Assembly (NCBI GenBank): GCA_964636325.1
Contig: CAZWRV010000002.1
Coordinates: 1 to 64,000, forward strand
DNA from: CAZWRV01 sp964636325
GTDB taxonomy: Bacteria; Verrucomicrobiota; Lentisphaeria; Victivallales; GWF2-50-93
DNA: 64,000 nt
Direction of reading: 5' to 3'
Under the pieces are notes generated by a model. The model searched no databases. It was not told the DNA's origin and saw nothing but the letters and a program-made list of their open reading frames with translations. The number at the start of each line of letters is the position of its first letter. The first letter of the stretch is position 1. Shown in pieces: positions 16,975-25,839 of the stretch. The position numbers were made by a program, and so were the translations under genes.

Positions 16975-18273
16975 ATGAGCAGGAAATGGCTTGAATCTCA
17001 GGTCGAGCGCTGGATCGGGGAGCGGATCATCGACCGTTCCCAGGCGGAGAGGATACTTTCGCTCTATCCGGAGGAGAAGCCGCGCTCCTGGGGCCCGATA
17101 ATCTTCGCCGGAGCCGGAACCGTAATTTTCGGGCTCGGCGTCATCCTTCTATTCGCCTACAACTGGGAACGCATCCCGAAATTCGCGAAGCTCGCAGCCG
17201 TGTTCGCCTCGTTGGCGGCAGCGCATGCCGCCGGCATCTACTTCAGAGCTAGGCAGATTGGAAAAAATTTCCTGCCGGACGCGATGCATCTGCTCGGGAC
17301 AATGCTCTTCGGCGCGGGAATCTGGCTCGTCGCGCAGATATACCACATAGACGAGCATTATCCGAACGGGCTTCTCATATGGGGCCTCGGCGCGCTCTTC
17401 CTGGCCTGGGCTCTGCCCTCGATATCGCAGGGGGTCGGCGCCGCAGTACTGTTCGTCCTGTGGGGCGGGTTCGAGACCTTCGACTTCAGGCATGCCAACC
17501 ACTATGCGGCGCTGCTTATAACCGCCGGGATCTTCCCGCTGGCGTTCCACCTGCGGTCGCTTGTCCTTGTCGGAACTTCCATCCCGGCGGCGATCCTGGC
17601 GATCTGCTTCACATGCTCCTTCTTCGACCACCTCATGCCCCAGGTCTTCATCTTCACGTCGACCGCACTGATCGCGCTGGGCATCGCCGCGCGAAAGTCG
17701 GACTTCTTCCCGGAAAGCTCGCCGTTCCTTTCCTTCTACGGGAGCATAATCTACTTCATCACGCTGTTTGTCTTCACGTTCCCCGCAGTCTCGGAAGACA
17801 TATTCCGGTGGCACGACATCAGGAACAAGGCGGCCTTCGGCTATTTCATAGGCCTGGCCGCGCTGGCATCCGCATCCTGGCTCCTCGTAATCTTCCCCCT
17901 GTCCAAGTTCAGGGAGAATTTTGGCAAATCATTCAACTCCGGCCATCTGGCATGCGTTCCTGTGATGCTCACCGTGATGTTCGCTAGCGGCTGGCTGTCA
18001 GGAAAGGACGGCTGGGTCGGCGCGGCGCTCTTCAACATCATATTCCTCTTCCACTCGATATATCTGATCTCTTCAGGCTGCAGGAACCTCAGCGCGAAAT
18101 CCGCGGCCGCAGGAACCGTCATGTTGGGCGCGCTCGCCTTCGCCAGATACGCCGACCTTTTCGACAGCCTCCTCGTCAGAGGGCTGGTATTCATACTCGT
18201 CGGCGCCGCGATATTCGCAGTCGGAATCATCTACTGGAAAAGGAAATCTTCCGCCGCGGAGGTGAAGCAATGA
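16975..18273 (+). CDS. DUF2157 multi-pass membrane protein
   Basis: A 432-residue inner-membrane protein. The soluble N-terminus (WLESQVERWIGERIIDRSQA, ERILSLYPEE) is the DUF2157 signature, followed by about ten or more hydrophobic segments (IIFAGAGTVIFGLGVILLFA and others). Its function is unknown for the family. The next gene starts within its stop (ATGA), and this DUF2157-GDYXXLXY order is common in bacteria, which suggests a membrane complex. AGGA lies 10 bases before the ATG. Confidence 0.85.
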   Translation: MSRKWLESQVERWIGERIIDRSQAERILSLYPEEKPRSWGPIIFAGAGTVIFGLGVILLFAYNWERIPKFAKLAAVFASLAAAHAAGIYFRARQIGKNFLPDAMHLLGTMLFGAGIWLVAQIYHIDEHYPNGLLIWGLGALFLAWALPSISQGVGAAVLFVLWGGFETFDFRHANHYAALLITAGIFPLAFHLRSLVLVGTSIPAAILAICFTCSFFDHLMPQVFIFTSTALIALGIAARKSDFFPESSPFLSFYGSIIYFITLFVFTFPAVSEDIFRWHDIRNKAAFGYFIGLAALASASWLLVIFPLSKFRENFGKSFNSGHLACVPVMLTVMFASGWLSGKDGWVGAALFNIIFLFHSIYLISSGCRNLSAKSAAAGTVMLGALAFARYADLFDSLLVRGLVFILVGAAIFAVGIIYWKRKSSAAEVKQ

Positions 18274-19295
18274 GAAATTTCCTAATCGCCGCCGCCGTAG
18301 TCTTCCAGTTCGCGGTTCTGGCCTACATGGCCGCCGAACGGGAGCTTATCGCAGTAACCGGACGCATCATCCAGCTCAGGACCGCACCCATTGACCCGAA
18401 CAACCCCTTCATGGGAACATACGTCCGCCTCAACTACGAAATTTCGTCGATACCGCAGTCTAAGTTCAAGGGCACGGCAAAAGTCGAGGACATCACGGAA
18501 GGGACTAAGGTCTTCACGGTCCTCAAGGACGACGGCGCCGGCAATTCAATCGTCGACTACTGCACCGACCGGAGACCGAAGGACGGCCTTTATATCAAAG
18601 GATATGCCACAAGGGACTGGCGTCCGAGCGGCGGTTTGAACGTCAAATACGGCATCGAGGCCTTCTTCGTCCAGCAGGAGAAAGGGCTTGAAATCGAAAA
18701 ACGGGCGGGCTCCAGGAACGAAATCCAAACCCCGTTGATAATGGAGGTGGCCCTGTCCAAGTCCGGCACCGCAGTCCTCAAGGGCAGAAAGTGGAATCCC
18801 GTCGGCATAGGTATCAAAGTAATAGAACGGCCCGCACAAAGGGACTTCGCAAACCCGAACAAGATCCCGGAAGGCCGAAGAAGCGCAAAGATCAGCGTCA
18901 CGCTCATGAACGCCTCGGACAAGCCGCTGGCAATCGTGGACCTGCCAGACCACGCCTCGTTCATCGTCGAAAACACGGCATGGACAAAAATCAAAAAGCA
19001 GCCTTCGCATGTCCCTGAAGCCACAGTCCCTACGGACGCCAGCGTGATCGTCCTCAAGCCGGAGGAGAAATGGTCCTTCGACATCGACTTCGCCGACAAG
19101 AGGTGGTTCTTCACCGCCGGCAAGGGTCCGACGGAAATCGGCCTGGTCAACGAGAACAACCCCTGGGGCGAGCAATACCGGATTTTCTATTCCCCGCCCG
19201 ACAAGGAAAAATGCTCCAGACTGAAGGACAAGGATCTGATATGGCACGGCAGGCTGCCGTCGCAGGCCTTCAACCCCGCCGGCTGGATCGATTAG
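18270..19295 (+). CDS. GDYXXLXY-type protein
   Basis: A 341-residue protein with one N-terminal membrane segment (NFLIAAAVVFQFAVLAYMAA). A segment fits the GDYXXLXY domain, but the motif reads GTYVRLNY here, with Thr in place of the usual Asp (LRTAPIDPNNPFMGTYVRLN). The C-terminal 150 residues (about 190-341) look like an added beta domain (RSAKISVTLMNASDKPLAIV...). The start overlaps the DUF2157 stop by four bases, which supports a shared function. The role is unknown. Confidence 0.75.
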   Translation: MRNFLIAAAVVFQFAVLAYMAAERELIAVTGRIIQLRTAPIDPNNPFMGTYVRLNYEISSIPQSKFKGTAKVEDITEGTKVFTVLKDDGAGNSIVDYCTDRRPKDGLYIKGYATRDWRPSGGLNVKYGIEAFFVQQEKGLEIEKRAGSRNEIQTPLIMEVALSKSGTAVLKGRKWNPVGIGIKVIERPAQRDFANPNKIPEGRRSAKISVTLMNASDKPLAIVDLPDHASFIVENTAWTKIKKQPSHVPEATVPTDASVIVLKPEEKWSFDIDFADKRWFFTAGKGPTEIGLVNENNPWGEQYRIFYSPPDKEKCSRLKDKDLIWHGRLPSQAFNPAGWID

Positions 19296-19347
19296 TTGCC
19301 GTGGACGGCAATTATTTGCCGTCATTTTTATTTCTCAGGAGGAAGCA

Positions 19348-20238
19348 ATGAATACCGAAAAAATCAGGCGCCCAGCCGTCGCGGGCCAGTTCTACGAGGG
19401 GAATCCCGCGTCGTTGAAACGCGACGTCGAAAAGCTTCTGGCGTCGGCTGAAATCTCAGCCCCGCCGTCGCCTGGAATGACCGTCCAAGCCGTGATCGTC
19501 CCGCACGCCGGCTACGTCTTTTCGGGCGCAACCGCCGCTAAGACCTTCGCCGCCGCAAAAAAGCACGCCTCAAAATACGAGCGTGCGCTGATCCTGGCGC
19601 CGTCCCACGGCGTCCCGTTCAGCGGAATCGGCTGCTGCAGCTACACGGCATACGGTACGCCGCTGGGTAACATACCCGTCGACGCCGATGCGACCGCGAA
19701 GATTACTGGACATTCCTGCCAGTGGATAGAATCCATCGATGTCGCCCACAAGAGCGAGCACTCGCTCGAGGTCGAGCTTCCTTTCCTGGCCACCCTCTTC
19801 CCCGGACTGCCCATCATCCCGCTGATCTGCGGCCACGTCGACAAGCAGATAGCCGAATGCATCGGGAAAATCCTCCTCCAGTTCTTCGGACCTTCCACTC
19901 TATGGGTGATAAGCTCGGACTTCACCCACTTCGGATACTCGTTCGGATACGTCCCCTTCAAGACGGACGTACCCGAAAACCTCAGGAAGCTCGACCTCGG
20001 CGCGGTCGAAAAGATTTCCGCGCTGGACTTCGACGGATTCTCCAAATATGTCGAAAGCACTGGCGCGACAATCTGCGGCGCAAACCCGATAAGAATACTC
20101 CTCAAAACTGCGAATCTCGCGGCCGCGAAAGGCGCGGAACTCAAGGCGTCGCTGATCGAATATACCACCTCCGGCGAATCAACCGGCGACTGGTCGCACT
20201 GCGTAAGCTATGCGGGAATTGCTGTTTATCGGAGATAA
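19348..20238 (+). CDS. MEMO1 family protein (AmmeMemoRadiSam system protein B)
   Basis: A 296-residue protein of the MEMO fold. Key segments are RRPAVAGQFYEGNPASLKRD, VPHAGYVFSGATAAKTF, APSHGVPFSG, KSEHSLEVELPFL and ISSDFTHFGYSF; the conserved histidines form the putative metal site. In bacteria it usually travels with an AMMECR1 and a radical SAM protein, neither of which is in this window. AGGAGGAAGCA precedes the ATG. Confidence 0.92.
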   Translation: MNTEKIRRPAVAGQFYEGNPASLKRDVEKLLASAEISAPPSPGMTVQAVIVPHAGYVFSGATAAKTFAAAKKHASKYERALILAPSHGVPFSGIGCCSYTAYGTPLGNIPVDADATAKITGHSCQWIESIDVAHKSEHSLEVELPFLATLFPGLPIIPLICGHVDKQIAECIGKILLQFFGPSTLWVISSDFTHFGYSFGYVPFKTDVPENLRKLDLGAVEKISALDFDGFSKYVESTGATICGANPIRILLKTANLAAAKGAELKASLIEYTTSGESTGDWSHCVSYAGIAVYRR

Positions 20239-20316
20239 TCGGGTTGTCTTTGATGCAAAGTGTTCGTATCTTATATTTACCAACTAAGTGGATGCAAAAT
20301 CAAGTTTTGCCGCCAA

Positions 20317-20413
20317 GGTGTCGGGTGTCAGTTTTCAGCAGAATTATGTAAAACTCACAAAGACAAGAAGAGGTTTCTTCCTGCTGACACCTGAACACTG
20401 ACACCTGAACACC
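20317..20413. repeat. Repeat C, intergenic copy
   Basis: GGTGTCGGGTGTCAG on the left and CTGACACCTGAACACTGACA on the right form inverted ends around a GAAGAGGTTTCTTCCTG core. The rest of the 20239-20457 gap shows nothing else. Confidence 0.75.
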
Positions 20414-20457
20414 GTCAATTGCTGAATAACGAAATAGGCTAACAAGGAGGACTGAAA

Positions 20458-21489
20458 ATGGGCGCTGATTTTCTGAAGAAGAACCAGAAGGATCTTCGCA
20501 GGCACGTATGCAGCATGAGGCAGATCGCACGAGTGCGCGAGTCCGTGCTGAACGACGGACGCGGACGCGGCATCAGGATAGTCGACTTCAAGAACGGGGC
20601 GGGCCTCGACTTCACCGTGCTACTCGACAGGGGAATGGACATCGAGGAGGCGAGCTTCAAGGGGATACCCCTGGGTTGGCTTTCCGCCGGCGGCTGTTCT
20701 CATCCCGGACTCTACCATGACGCCGGCGACGGGTTCGGCTGGCTGCGCACCTGGCACGGCGGGCTGGTCACCGGATGCGGACTCTACAACGCCGGAGCGC
20801 CTTCCGGCACCGACCTCACGCTCCATGGCCGCCTCTCACACCTCCAGGCCGAAAAATGCGTCCGCGGCGAATCCTGGATCGACGGCAAATACGTCCTCAG
20901 CGTAAGCGGTGAGCTGCGCGAAAGCCGAATGTTCGGCGAAAACCTTCTTCTCAAGAGGACGGTCTCCACCGTCATGGGAACCGCGGAAATCGAAATCACC
21001 GACACCGTCACAAACGAAGGATTCGGCACCTCGCCGGTGATGATGCTCTACCACATCAACCTCGGATTCCCGATGATTTCCCCTTCGGCCGAAATCGTCG
21101 CCAAAAAGCATCCCGTCGTCCCGCGCGACAACGTCGCCGCCCCCGGTCTCGCGACATGGAACAAGCTCATACCGCCCCAGAAGGGCTTCAAGGAGCAGTG
21201 CTTCTACCACGACATCCCGGCCGAAAAGGACGGATATGCGAAAATCGCAGTTTCAAATCCCGACCTCGGACTCGGCTTCGAGGTCTCATACAGGAAAAAG
21301 GAGCTCCCGTTCCTTACCGAATGGAAGATGATGGGCGAGGGCGAATACGTCCTCGGCATCGAGCCCGCCAACTGCCACGTCGAGGGCATGGACAAGGAGC
21401 GCGAGCATTTCAAGTCCCTCAAGAGGCTCGAGCCCGGCGAAAGCGTCGAGTTCTCAGTGAAGATGAAGGTTGTTGAAAAGAGAAATTGA
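20458..21489 (+). CDS. DUF4432 family aldose epimerase-like protein
   Basis: A 343-residue beta-sandwich protein of the aldose 1-epimerase superfamily. Conserved pieces are FKNGAGLDFTVLLDRGMDIE, WLRTWHGGLVTGCG, LHGRLSHLQAEK and the C-terminal EPANCHVEGMDKERE. It should act on a sugar anomer; its true substrate is not known. AAGGAGG precedes the ATG. The antiporter gene starts 8 bases after the stop, suggesting one transcript. Confidence 0.88.
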   Translation: MGADFLKKNQKDLRRHVCSMRQIARVRESVLNDGRGRGIRIVDFKNGAGLDFTVLLDRGMDIEEASFKGIPLGWLSAGGCSHPGLYHDAGDGFGWLRTWHGGLVTGCGLYNAGAPSGTDLTLHGRLSHLQAEKCVRGESWIDGKYVLSVSGELRESRMFGENLLLKRTVSTVMGTAEIEITDTVTNEGFGTSPVMMLYHINLGFPMISPSAEIVAKKHPVVPRDNVAAPGLATWNKLIPPQKGFKEQCFYHDIPAEKDGYAKIAVSNPDLGLGFEVSYRKKELPFLTEWKMMGEGEYVLGIEPANCHVEGMDKEREHFKSLKRLEPGESVEFSVKMKVVEKRN

Positions 21490-21497
21490 CGGGATAA

Positions 21498-23519
21498 ATG
21501 GAAGAGATAGGGCTGCTGAAGGATCTTGCGATACTGATGACCGTCAGCGGGATTGTGACGGTTCTCTTCCACCGTTTCAGGCAGCCGTCCGTCATCGGCT
21601 ACATCCTTGCGGGAATCCTCATCGGCCCCTATGCCGCCTCGCTGATCAGCGACGAAAACACGATCCGGACGATGGCGAACCTCGGATTGGTGCTCCTGAT
21701 GTTCAGCCTGGGCCTCCACTTCAACCTCCGCAAGCTCTTCAAGGTCGGCGCCCAGGCCTTCATCGCGGCCCTGATCGAGATAAGCCTGATGGTATTCATC
21801 GGATTCAAGGTCGGACTGCTGCTCGGGTGGGGCGTAAGAAACAGCATGTTCCTCGGCGCGATACTCGCGATCTCATCCACCACCATAATCATCAAGACGC
21901 TGGAGGACACGGGCAAGACCAGGGAGCCCTTCGCCCAGCTCATCCTGGGCATGCTCATCTTCGAGGACATACTCGGAATCGGACTAATCGCCCTGCTTTC
22001 CGGCTTCACCCCGAAAGGCGGCGGCGAACCGGCGGATCTCGTTGTCATCATAGGCAGGCTTGCGATATTCCTGACCCCGCTCCTGATCGCCGGGCTGCTG
22101 ACGATCCCGAAATTTCTCAGATATGTCGCTCGCTACGACAGGGACGAGATGCTCCTGATCTCAGTCCTGGGAATATGCTTCGGAATCTCCCTGCTGGCGT
22201 CCGAGCTGGGCTACAGCGTCGCGCTCGGCGCCTTCATCGCCGGAACCATAGTCTCCGAGGCGAGGGAAAGCGCGAAGATTGCGGACATGGTCGCACCCAT
22301 AAGGGACATGTTCTGCGCGCTCTTCTTCGTGTCGGTCGGAATGCTCTTCAACCCAGGGCTGCTCGGGAAATACGCCGGCCCCGTGGTGATCATAACGCTC
22401 GTCTTCATCGCAGGCAAAATCGTCTCGTGCTACATCGGCACGTTCGTGTCGGGCAGCGATTCAAGCACCTCGCTCAAGGTCGGCATGGGCATGTCGCAGA
22501 TCGGAGAGTTCTCCTTCATCATCGCCCAGCTCGGAATGAGCCTCAGGGCTACGGACGAGTTCATATATCCCGTCGCAGTCGCCGTATCCGGAGTCACCAG
22601 CATCGTCTCGCCCAACCTCATCAGGGCGTCCGACGGGCTCGTCACGGCGGTGGACAAAAAGCTCCCGCACTCGCTGACCTCGTTCCTGAACCTCTATCAC
22701 CGCTGGATGGAGCAGTTCGTGGCCCAGCGCAAGGTCAAGACAAGCCAGATGGTCGTCAGGATACTGGGCAAGCTTATATTCCAGATCACTTTGAATGTCA
22801 CCATCCTGACCGCGACGTTCATATTCGCGGAGAAGCTCAGCCGCAAGACCTTCGCCTTCTTCGCCACCATGCCCGCATGGACGGGCGGCCCGAGGACGCT
22901 GTTCTGGAGTGCGGCGATGGTGATTTCACTGCCGGTGCTGGCGCATACCTTCTACAAGCTCAAGGCAATCTCGATACTTCTCGCCGAGATGGGCATCACC
23001 AGGATAAAGGATCCGCAGGAGCTCTTCAGGGTCAGGAACATCGTCTCCATCGCAATCCACATACTTTTCCTGTCAATCCTGGGCATCTGGCTGATAGCGG
23101 TCTGCATCGCCATACTTCCGCCGTGGCCGGTCCTGACCAGCATACTCCTGATACTGGGAGTGCTTTTCGCGCTCATGTGGCAGAACTTCATACGCCTCTA
23201 CCAGAAGGCGCAGATCTCAATCAAGGAGACCTTCGGGCAGGAGCATGTCCAGGCGAAGCCGCCGATGAACATGCCGATGCTGGACAAAGCCGTGTTGGAG
23301 ACCGTCGAGATTGCAAGCGGCTCCCCGGCCGCGGGAAGGCTTATAAGCGAATTACAGCTCCGCAGCAAAACCGGCGCCAGCATCGTGGCCATGAAGCGCG
23401 GCGAGAAGAGCATCGTCAACCCCGAGCCGGACACCGAAATTCTCGCCGGCGACAAGCTCCTCCTCCTCGGTCTGAAGGAAAGCATCGAGGCGGCGAAAAA
23501 ATGCCTGCGAAAGGAATAG
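21498..23519 (+). CDS. Kef-type cation:proton antiporter
   Basis: A 673-residue monovalent cation:proton antiporter-2 protein. The first 390 residues carry about 12 membrane segments (LAILMTVSGIVTVLFHRFRQ, GYILAGILIGPYAAS, MANLGLVLLMFSLGLHF). Further membrane segments span about 415-555. The C-terminal 70 residues are a TrkA-C/RCK-C regulatory domain (LQLRSKTGASIVAMKRGEKS ... LAGDKLLLLG). No RCK-N NAD-binding domain is present. It probably exports K+ or Na+ under acid or osmotic stress. Confidence 0.9.
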   Translation: MEEIGLLKDLAILMTVSGIVTVLFHRFRQPSVIGYILAGILIGPYAASLISDENTIRTMANLGLVLLMFSLGLHFNLRKLFKVGAQAFIAALIEISLMVFIGFKVGLLLGWGVRNSMFLGAILAISSTTIIIKTLEDTGKTREPFAQLILGMLIFEDILGIGLIALLSGFTPKGGGEPADLVVIIGRLAIFLTPLLIAGLLTIPKFLRYVARYDRDEMLLISVLGICFGISLLASELGYSVALGAFIAGTIVSEARESAKIADMVAPIRDMFCALFFVSVGMLFNPGLLGKYAGPVVIITLVFIAGKIVSCYIGTFVSGSDSSTSLKVGMGMSQIGEFSFIIAQLGMSLRATDEFIYPVAVAVSGVTSIVSPNLIRASDGLVTAVDKKLPHSLTSFLNLYHRWMEQFVAQRKVKTSQMVVRILGKLIFQITLNVTILTATFIFAEKLSRKTFAFFATMPAWTGGPRTLFWSAAMVISLPVLAHTFYKLKAISILLAEMGITRIKDPQELFRVRNIVSIAIHILFLSILGIWLIAVCIAILPPWPVLTSILLILGVLFALMWQNFIRLYQKAQISIKETFGQEHVQAKPPMNMPMLDKAVLETVEIASGSPAAGRLISELQLRSKTGASIVAMKRGEKSIVNPEPDTEILAGDKLLLLGLKESIEAAKKCLRKE

Positions 23520-23537
23520 GCGCGGGAAAATCTGAAA

Positions 23538-24053
23538 TCATTTCCTCTTCGCAGCCCTAGCCTTGTATGCTGAGAGCCTCCCCGCGTCGATGTCGCTCCT
23601 CGCCTCGGCATCCTTGATGACCTGCGCGCACTTGTCGAAGTTGCCGCTGTCCAGAAGCGCGTCGCAGTAGATCACAAGTCCTTCAATGTCAAGCTTGCCG
23701 GACGATTCGGCCTTTTCGAACAGTCCGCATATCTCGGACATCGCCGGAGCCCTCTCCGCCGCCGCCAGCCCTATCGCCTTCTCATATTTGGCCTGTGCCA
23801 TCCCCGCATAGCAACCCGCGATCTGATCGCCGTACTGCCCCTTGATCTCAGGATACTTCGCCGCAAGCTTGTCGTATTCTTTCAGGTATTCCTCGTATTG
23901 TCCCGCGGAATATAGGCTCTGGAGACGGCCGATTTCGGACGCCTTCGACGATCCCTTCTGGACGTATTGATAGGCCAGATAGCCCCCTATCACAATCCCG
24001 ATCAGCACAACCACATTGATCGCCCTGCTGATGTTCTTCATCGTGTCCGCCAT
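23538..24053 (-). CDS. Membrane-anchored TPR-like protein
   Basis: A 171-residue protein. One N-terminal membrane helix (INVVVLIGIVIGGYLAYQYV) is followed by helical repeats in TPR style (LYSAGQYEEYLKEYDKLAAK, ALLDSGNFDKCAQVIKDAEA). This arrangement resembles YfgM/BamD-like periplasmic scaffolds, but the sequence does not match one clearly. AGGAGG lies 6 bases before the ATG at 24053. It converges with the antiporter gene; the two stop codons are 18 bases apart. Confidence 0.75.
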   Translation of the reverse strand: MADTMKNISRAINVVVLIGIVIGGYLAYQYVQKGSSKASEIGRLQSLYSAGQYEEYLKEYDKLAAKYPEIKGQYGDQIAGCYAGMAQAKYEKAIGLAAAERAPAMSEICGLFEKAESSGKLDIEGLVIYCDALLDSGNFDKCAQVIKDAEARSDIDAGRLSAYKARAAKRK

Positions 24054-24084
24054 CTCCGACCTCCTTTATTATTGTTATGCACCT

Positions 24085-24310
24085 CTGATAATCGACCATC
24101 TTTGTCGGTAACTTTGTCGTTATCTTTGTCGTCTTCCGGAGGGTTGAGCCGAGCTCAACCGCGGCTCCGACAAGCGTCGCCCTCCACCGAGTTTCTGTTC
24201 GACAGAACTGCGAGGTTCGCAGATAGGCATTCCTCTGAAACTCGGCAATCTTAATCGCGATCTTTTTCGCTATCTTCGTCGCCTTCACGGATGCTTGAGC
24301 CGAGCTGGTA
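24085..24310 (-). repeat. Dispersed repeat A, copy 2
   Basis: On the minus strand this has two runs of a 12-bp period. One is near 24245-24290 (units GCGATTAAGATT, GCGAAAAAGATC); the other is near 24090-24130 (GACAAAGATAAC, GACAAAGTTACC, GACAAAGATGG). Between them are a CTGCGAACCTCGCAG hairpin and the GGTTGAGCTCGGCTCAACC stem before CCTCCGG. It matches copies at 1-225 and about 50430-50640. It ends just before the ribosome site of the TPR-like gene. Confidence 0.75.
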
Positions 24311-24342
24311 CTTGACATTCACAGGTTCGACCCCCTTGCCTT

Positions 24343-24598
24343 TCAGGGATTCCCAAATTCTTTAAGCGCCTTCTCCCAGCCAGTCTTACTCATCTCATCC
24401 AGCCTTTTGTCAATCTGGCGTTCTCCAATCCATGACTTCAATCTCCTGGAGGAAAAATATGACAGTCCATAATCGCCGGAGTGCGTTCCTTTTAATCTTA
24501 AACTTTTCCCAGGAAGGCACCATAAACGCTATGGCGAAAAACGGTGTCGAAAACAACAGCATAAACGTTATGAATGTTATGTCGTCATGGATTTTCAT
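24343..24598 (-). pseudogene. Possible frameshifted small membrane protein gene
   Basis: A start at 24598 gives MKIHDDITFITFMLLFSTPF and one strong membrane helix, then a basic stretch (EKFKIKRNALRRLW), and stops at 24410. A one-base shift near 24422 opens a frame with convincing protein character (IGERQIDKRLDEMSKTGWEK, then ALKEFGNP) ending at 24343. No ribosome site is clear. It may be a broken small gene or chance. Confidence 0.35.
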
Positions 24599-24629
24599 GT
24601 TGAAACAGGCTATGCATGGACAAGGATAT

Positions 24630-25082
24630 TTACCAAATCTTGTCAGTTGTCACTGTCAGGACGAAGTCGTTTCCAGTTTCGATGACGATGCTGTTTTCAC
24701 CGGTTTGGAGAACCACGGGGATTCGTTCGCGGCCGACATGGTAGCCCCGGAATTCGGACGGCTGTTCGTAGAGCTCTCCGCCGTTGAGCCATAGTCGTTT
24801 CACGCCTGCGCCGAGATTGATGAAGACCTTACGTTCGCAAGGTTCCGCCAGCGTGGCGGCCGCGACATAACGTCCGCCGGGCCCTGCAATCTTGTCTAGC
24901 GCCAGCGCATAGCCTTCGCGGCGGATCTGATCCTGCCACCAATGCTTTGCCGGTACAGTCTGTGTCAGATGCAGTTCCTCCCATGTCGAGTCCGGCTTTA
25001 GCAGTTTCACCGCCTCGTCGGAGAGCTGCTCCTTTTCAGGCATTGCCTTGAGCCGCCATTCGCGGACAAGGCCGGGCAGCGG
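24630..25082 (-). pseudogene. C-terminal domain of SGNH protein cut off by TGA
   Basis: Directly after the TGA of the SGNH hydrolase the same frame stays open for 150 codons. It encodes PLPGLVREWRLKAMPEKEQL, then an apparent beta-sandwich (LGAGVKRLWLNGGELYEQPS, TGENSIVIETGNDFVLTV). The first residues read as a natural continuation of the hydrolase. A separate start at 25043 lacks a ribosome site. It is best explained as the tail of one 368-residue protein interrupted by a nonsense mutation, although two separate genes cannot be excluded. Confidence 0.6.
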
Positions 25083-25736
25083 TCAGACGGACAATTCCTT
25101 CGGCACCGGCACGCTTGGATGTCCGAGCGCATCGAGGACAGCTCGGGCAATGATGCGGCACCCTTCAAAGCTCAAATGAAGGCCGTCTTCCTCGATAAAC
25201 TGTTCGCCGCAGTCCCGGGCCTTCTGCTCAAGGACATAGGCGTCTGCGATTTTCGCACCATGTGCGTCCCCCACCTCGCGCATGGCGGAGATGTATTGTT
25301 CCAGCAAAGGTTCCTCGGTTATTCTCTTCGGCCCGCGCACGTTCGGGGTCAGGAGGACAACTTCGATTCCGCGACCTCGAAGTTCCTTGACGATCGGATC
25401 GAGATCCGCCTTTAATGCAATAGCCGAAGTTTTCCGGCCGGCGTCGTTCGCTCCTGCCTGGACGACCACCAAGGAAGGCTCAAAGGAAAGCACGTCTCGC
25501 TCGAGACGCTTGCGCATCCCGGCGGTCACGTCGCCTCCGACTCCGGCATTGACAATGCGAGGCGCCGGCAGCCCGGCGTCCAACAGCGCCTGCTTGACCA
25601 GCATCGCATAGGTGAACCCGTCGGTCGTGGAAGAACCAAGGAAGACCATTGTCTGCGTATTTCGCAGTGAAGAGCCGTCCTGCGAAATGCAGCCGGCGAG
25701 AATCCCTATAATTGCAGCAGCGGCAATTGACCTCAT
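25083..25736 (-). CDS. SGNH/GDSL-family esterase lipoprotein
   Basis: A 217-residue protein from ATG 25736, which has AGGAGAGG upstream. MRSIAAAAIIGILAGCISQD is a lipoprotein signal with Cys in the lipobox. Block I reads VFLGSSTTDGF (Ser nucleophile), block III VVVQAGANDAGR and block V DGLHLSFEG with the Asp-x-x-His pair. It is likely a carbohydrate acetyl-esterase removing O-acetyl groups from glycans at the cell surface. The TGA at 25083 is followed in frame by a domain that looks like its own C-terminus. Confidence 0.85.
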   Translation of the reverse strand: MRSIAAAAIIGILAGCISQDGSSLRNTQTMVFLGSSTTDGFTYAMLVKQALLDAGLPAPRIVNAGVGGDVTAGMRKRLERDVLSFEPSLVVVQAGANDAGRKTSAIALKADLDPIVKELRGRGIEVVLLTPNVRGPKRITEEPLLEQYISAMREVGDAHGAKIADAYVLEQKARDCGEQFIEEDGLHLSFEGCRIIARAVLDALGHPSVPVPKELSV

Positions 25737-25759
25737 AGAACCTCTCCTGATTATCCAAC

Positions 25760-25835
25760 AACCAACACTCAAATCCCAAACGAAGAAGTGAAAGAATATT
25801 TGGTCATCGGTTATTCCGTGTTGGATATTGAAAAT
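25760..25835. repeat. AT-rich intergenic filler
   Basis: The gap holds short AAATCCCAAAC and GTTGGATATTG-like words, similar in style to the tract at 37436-37530. No gene is seen. Confidence 0.4.
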
Positions 25836-25839
25836 TCAT

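Noticed and set aside
21470..23560. A 696-codon frame on the plus strand over the antiporter gene
   Set aside because: Arg/His/Gly-rich composition typical of a shifted frame; the 673-residue antiporter frame shows membrane helices and motifs.
24085..24310. Translation of the 12-bp repeat as a small Lys/Thr-rich protein
   Set aside because: The same repeat occurs in three non-coding gaps with frameshifts between copies, so a DNA or RNA element is more likely.
25083..25085. TGA recoding as a sense codon
   Set aside because: glmM, the antiporter partner genes and others end sensibly at TGA, so only a local event is plausible.
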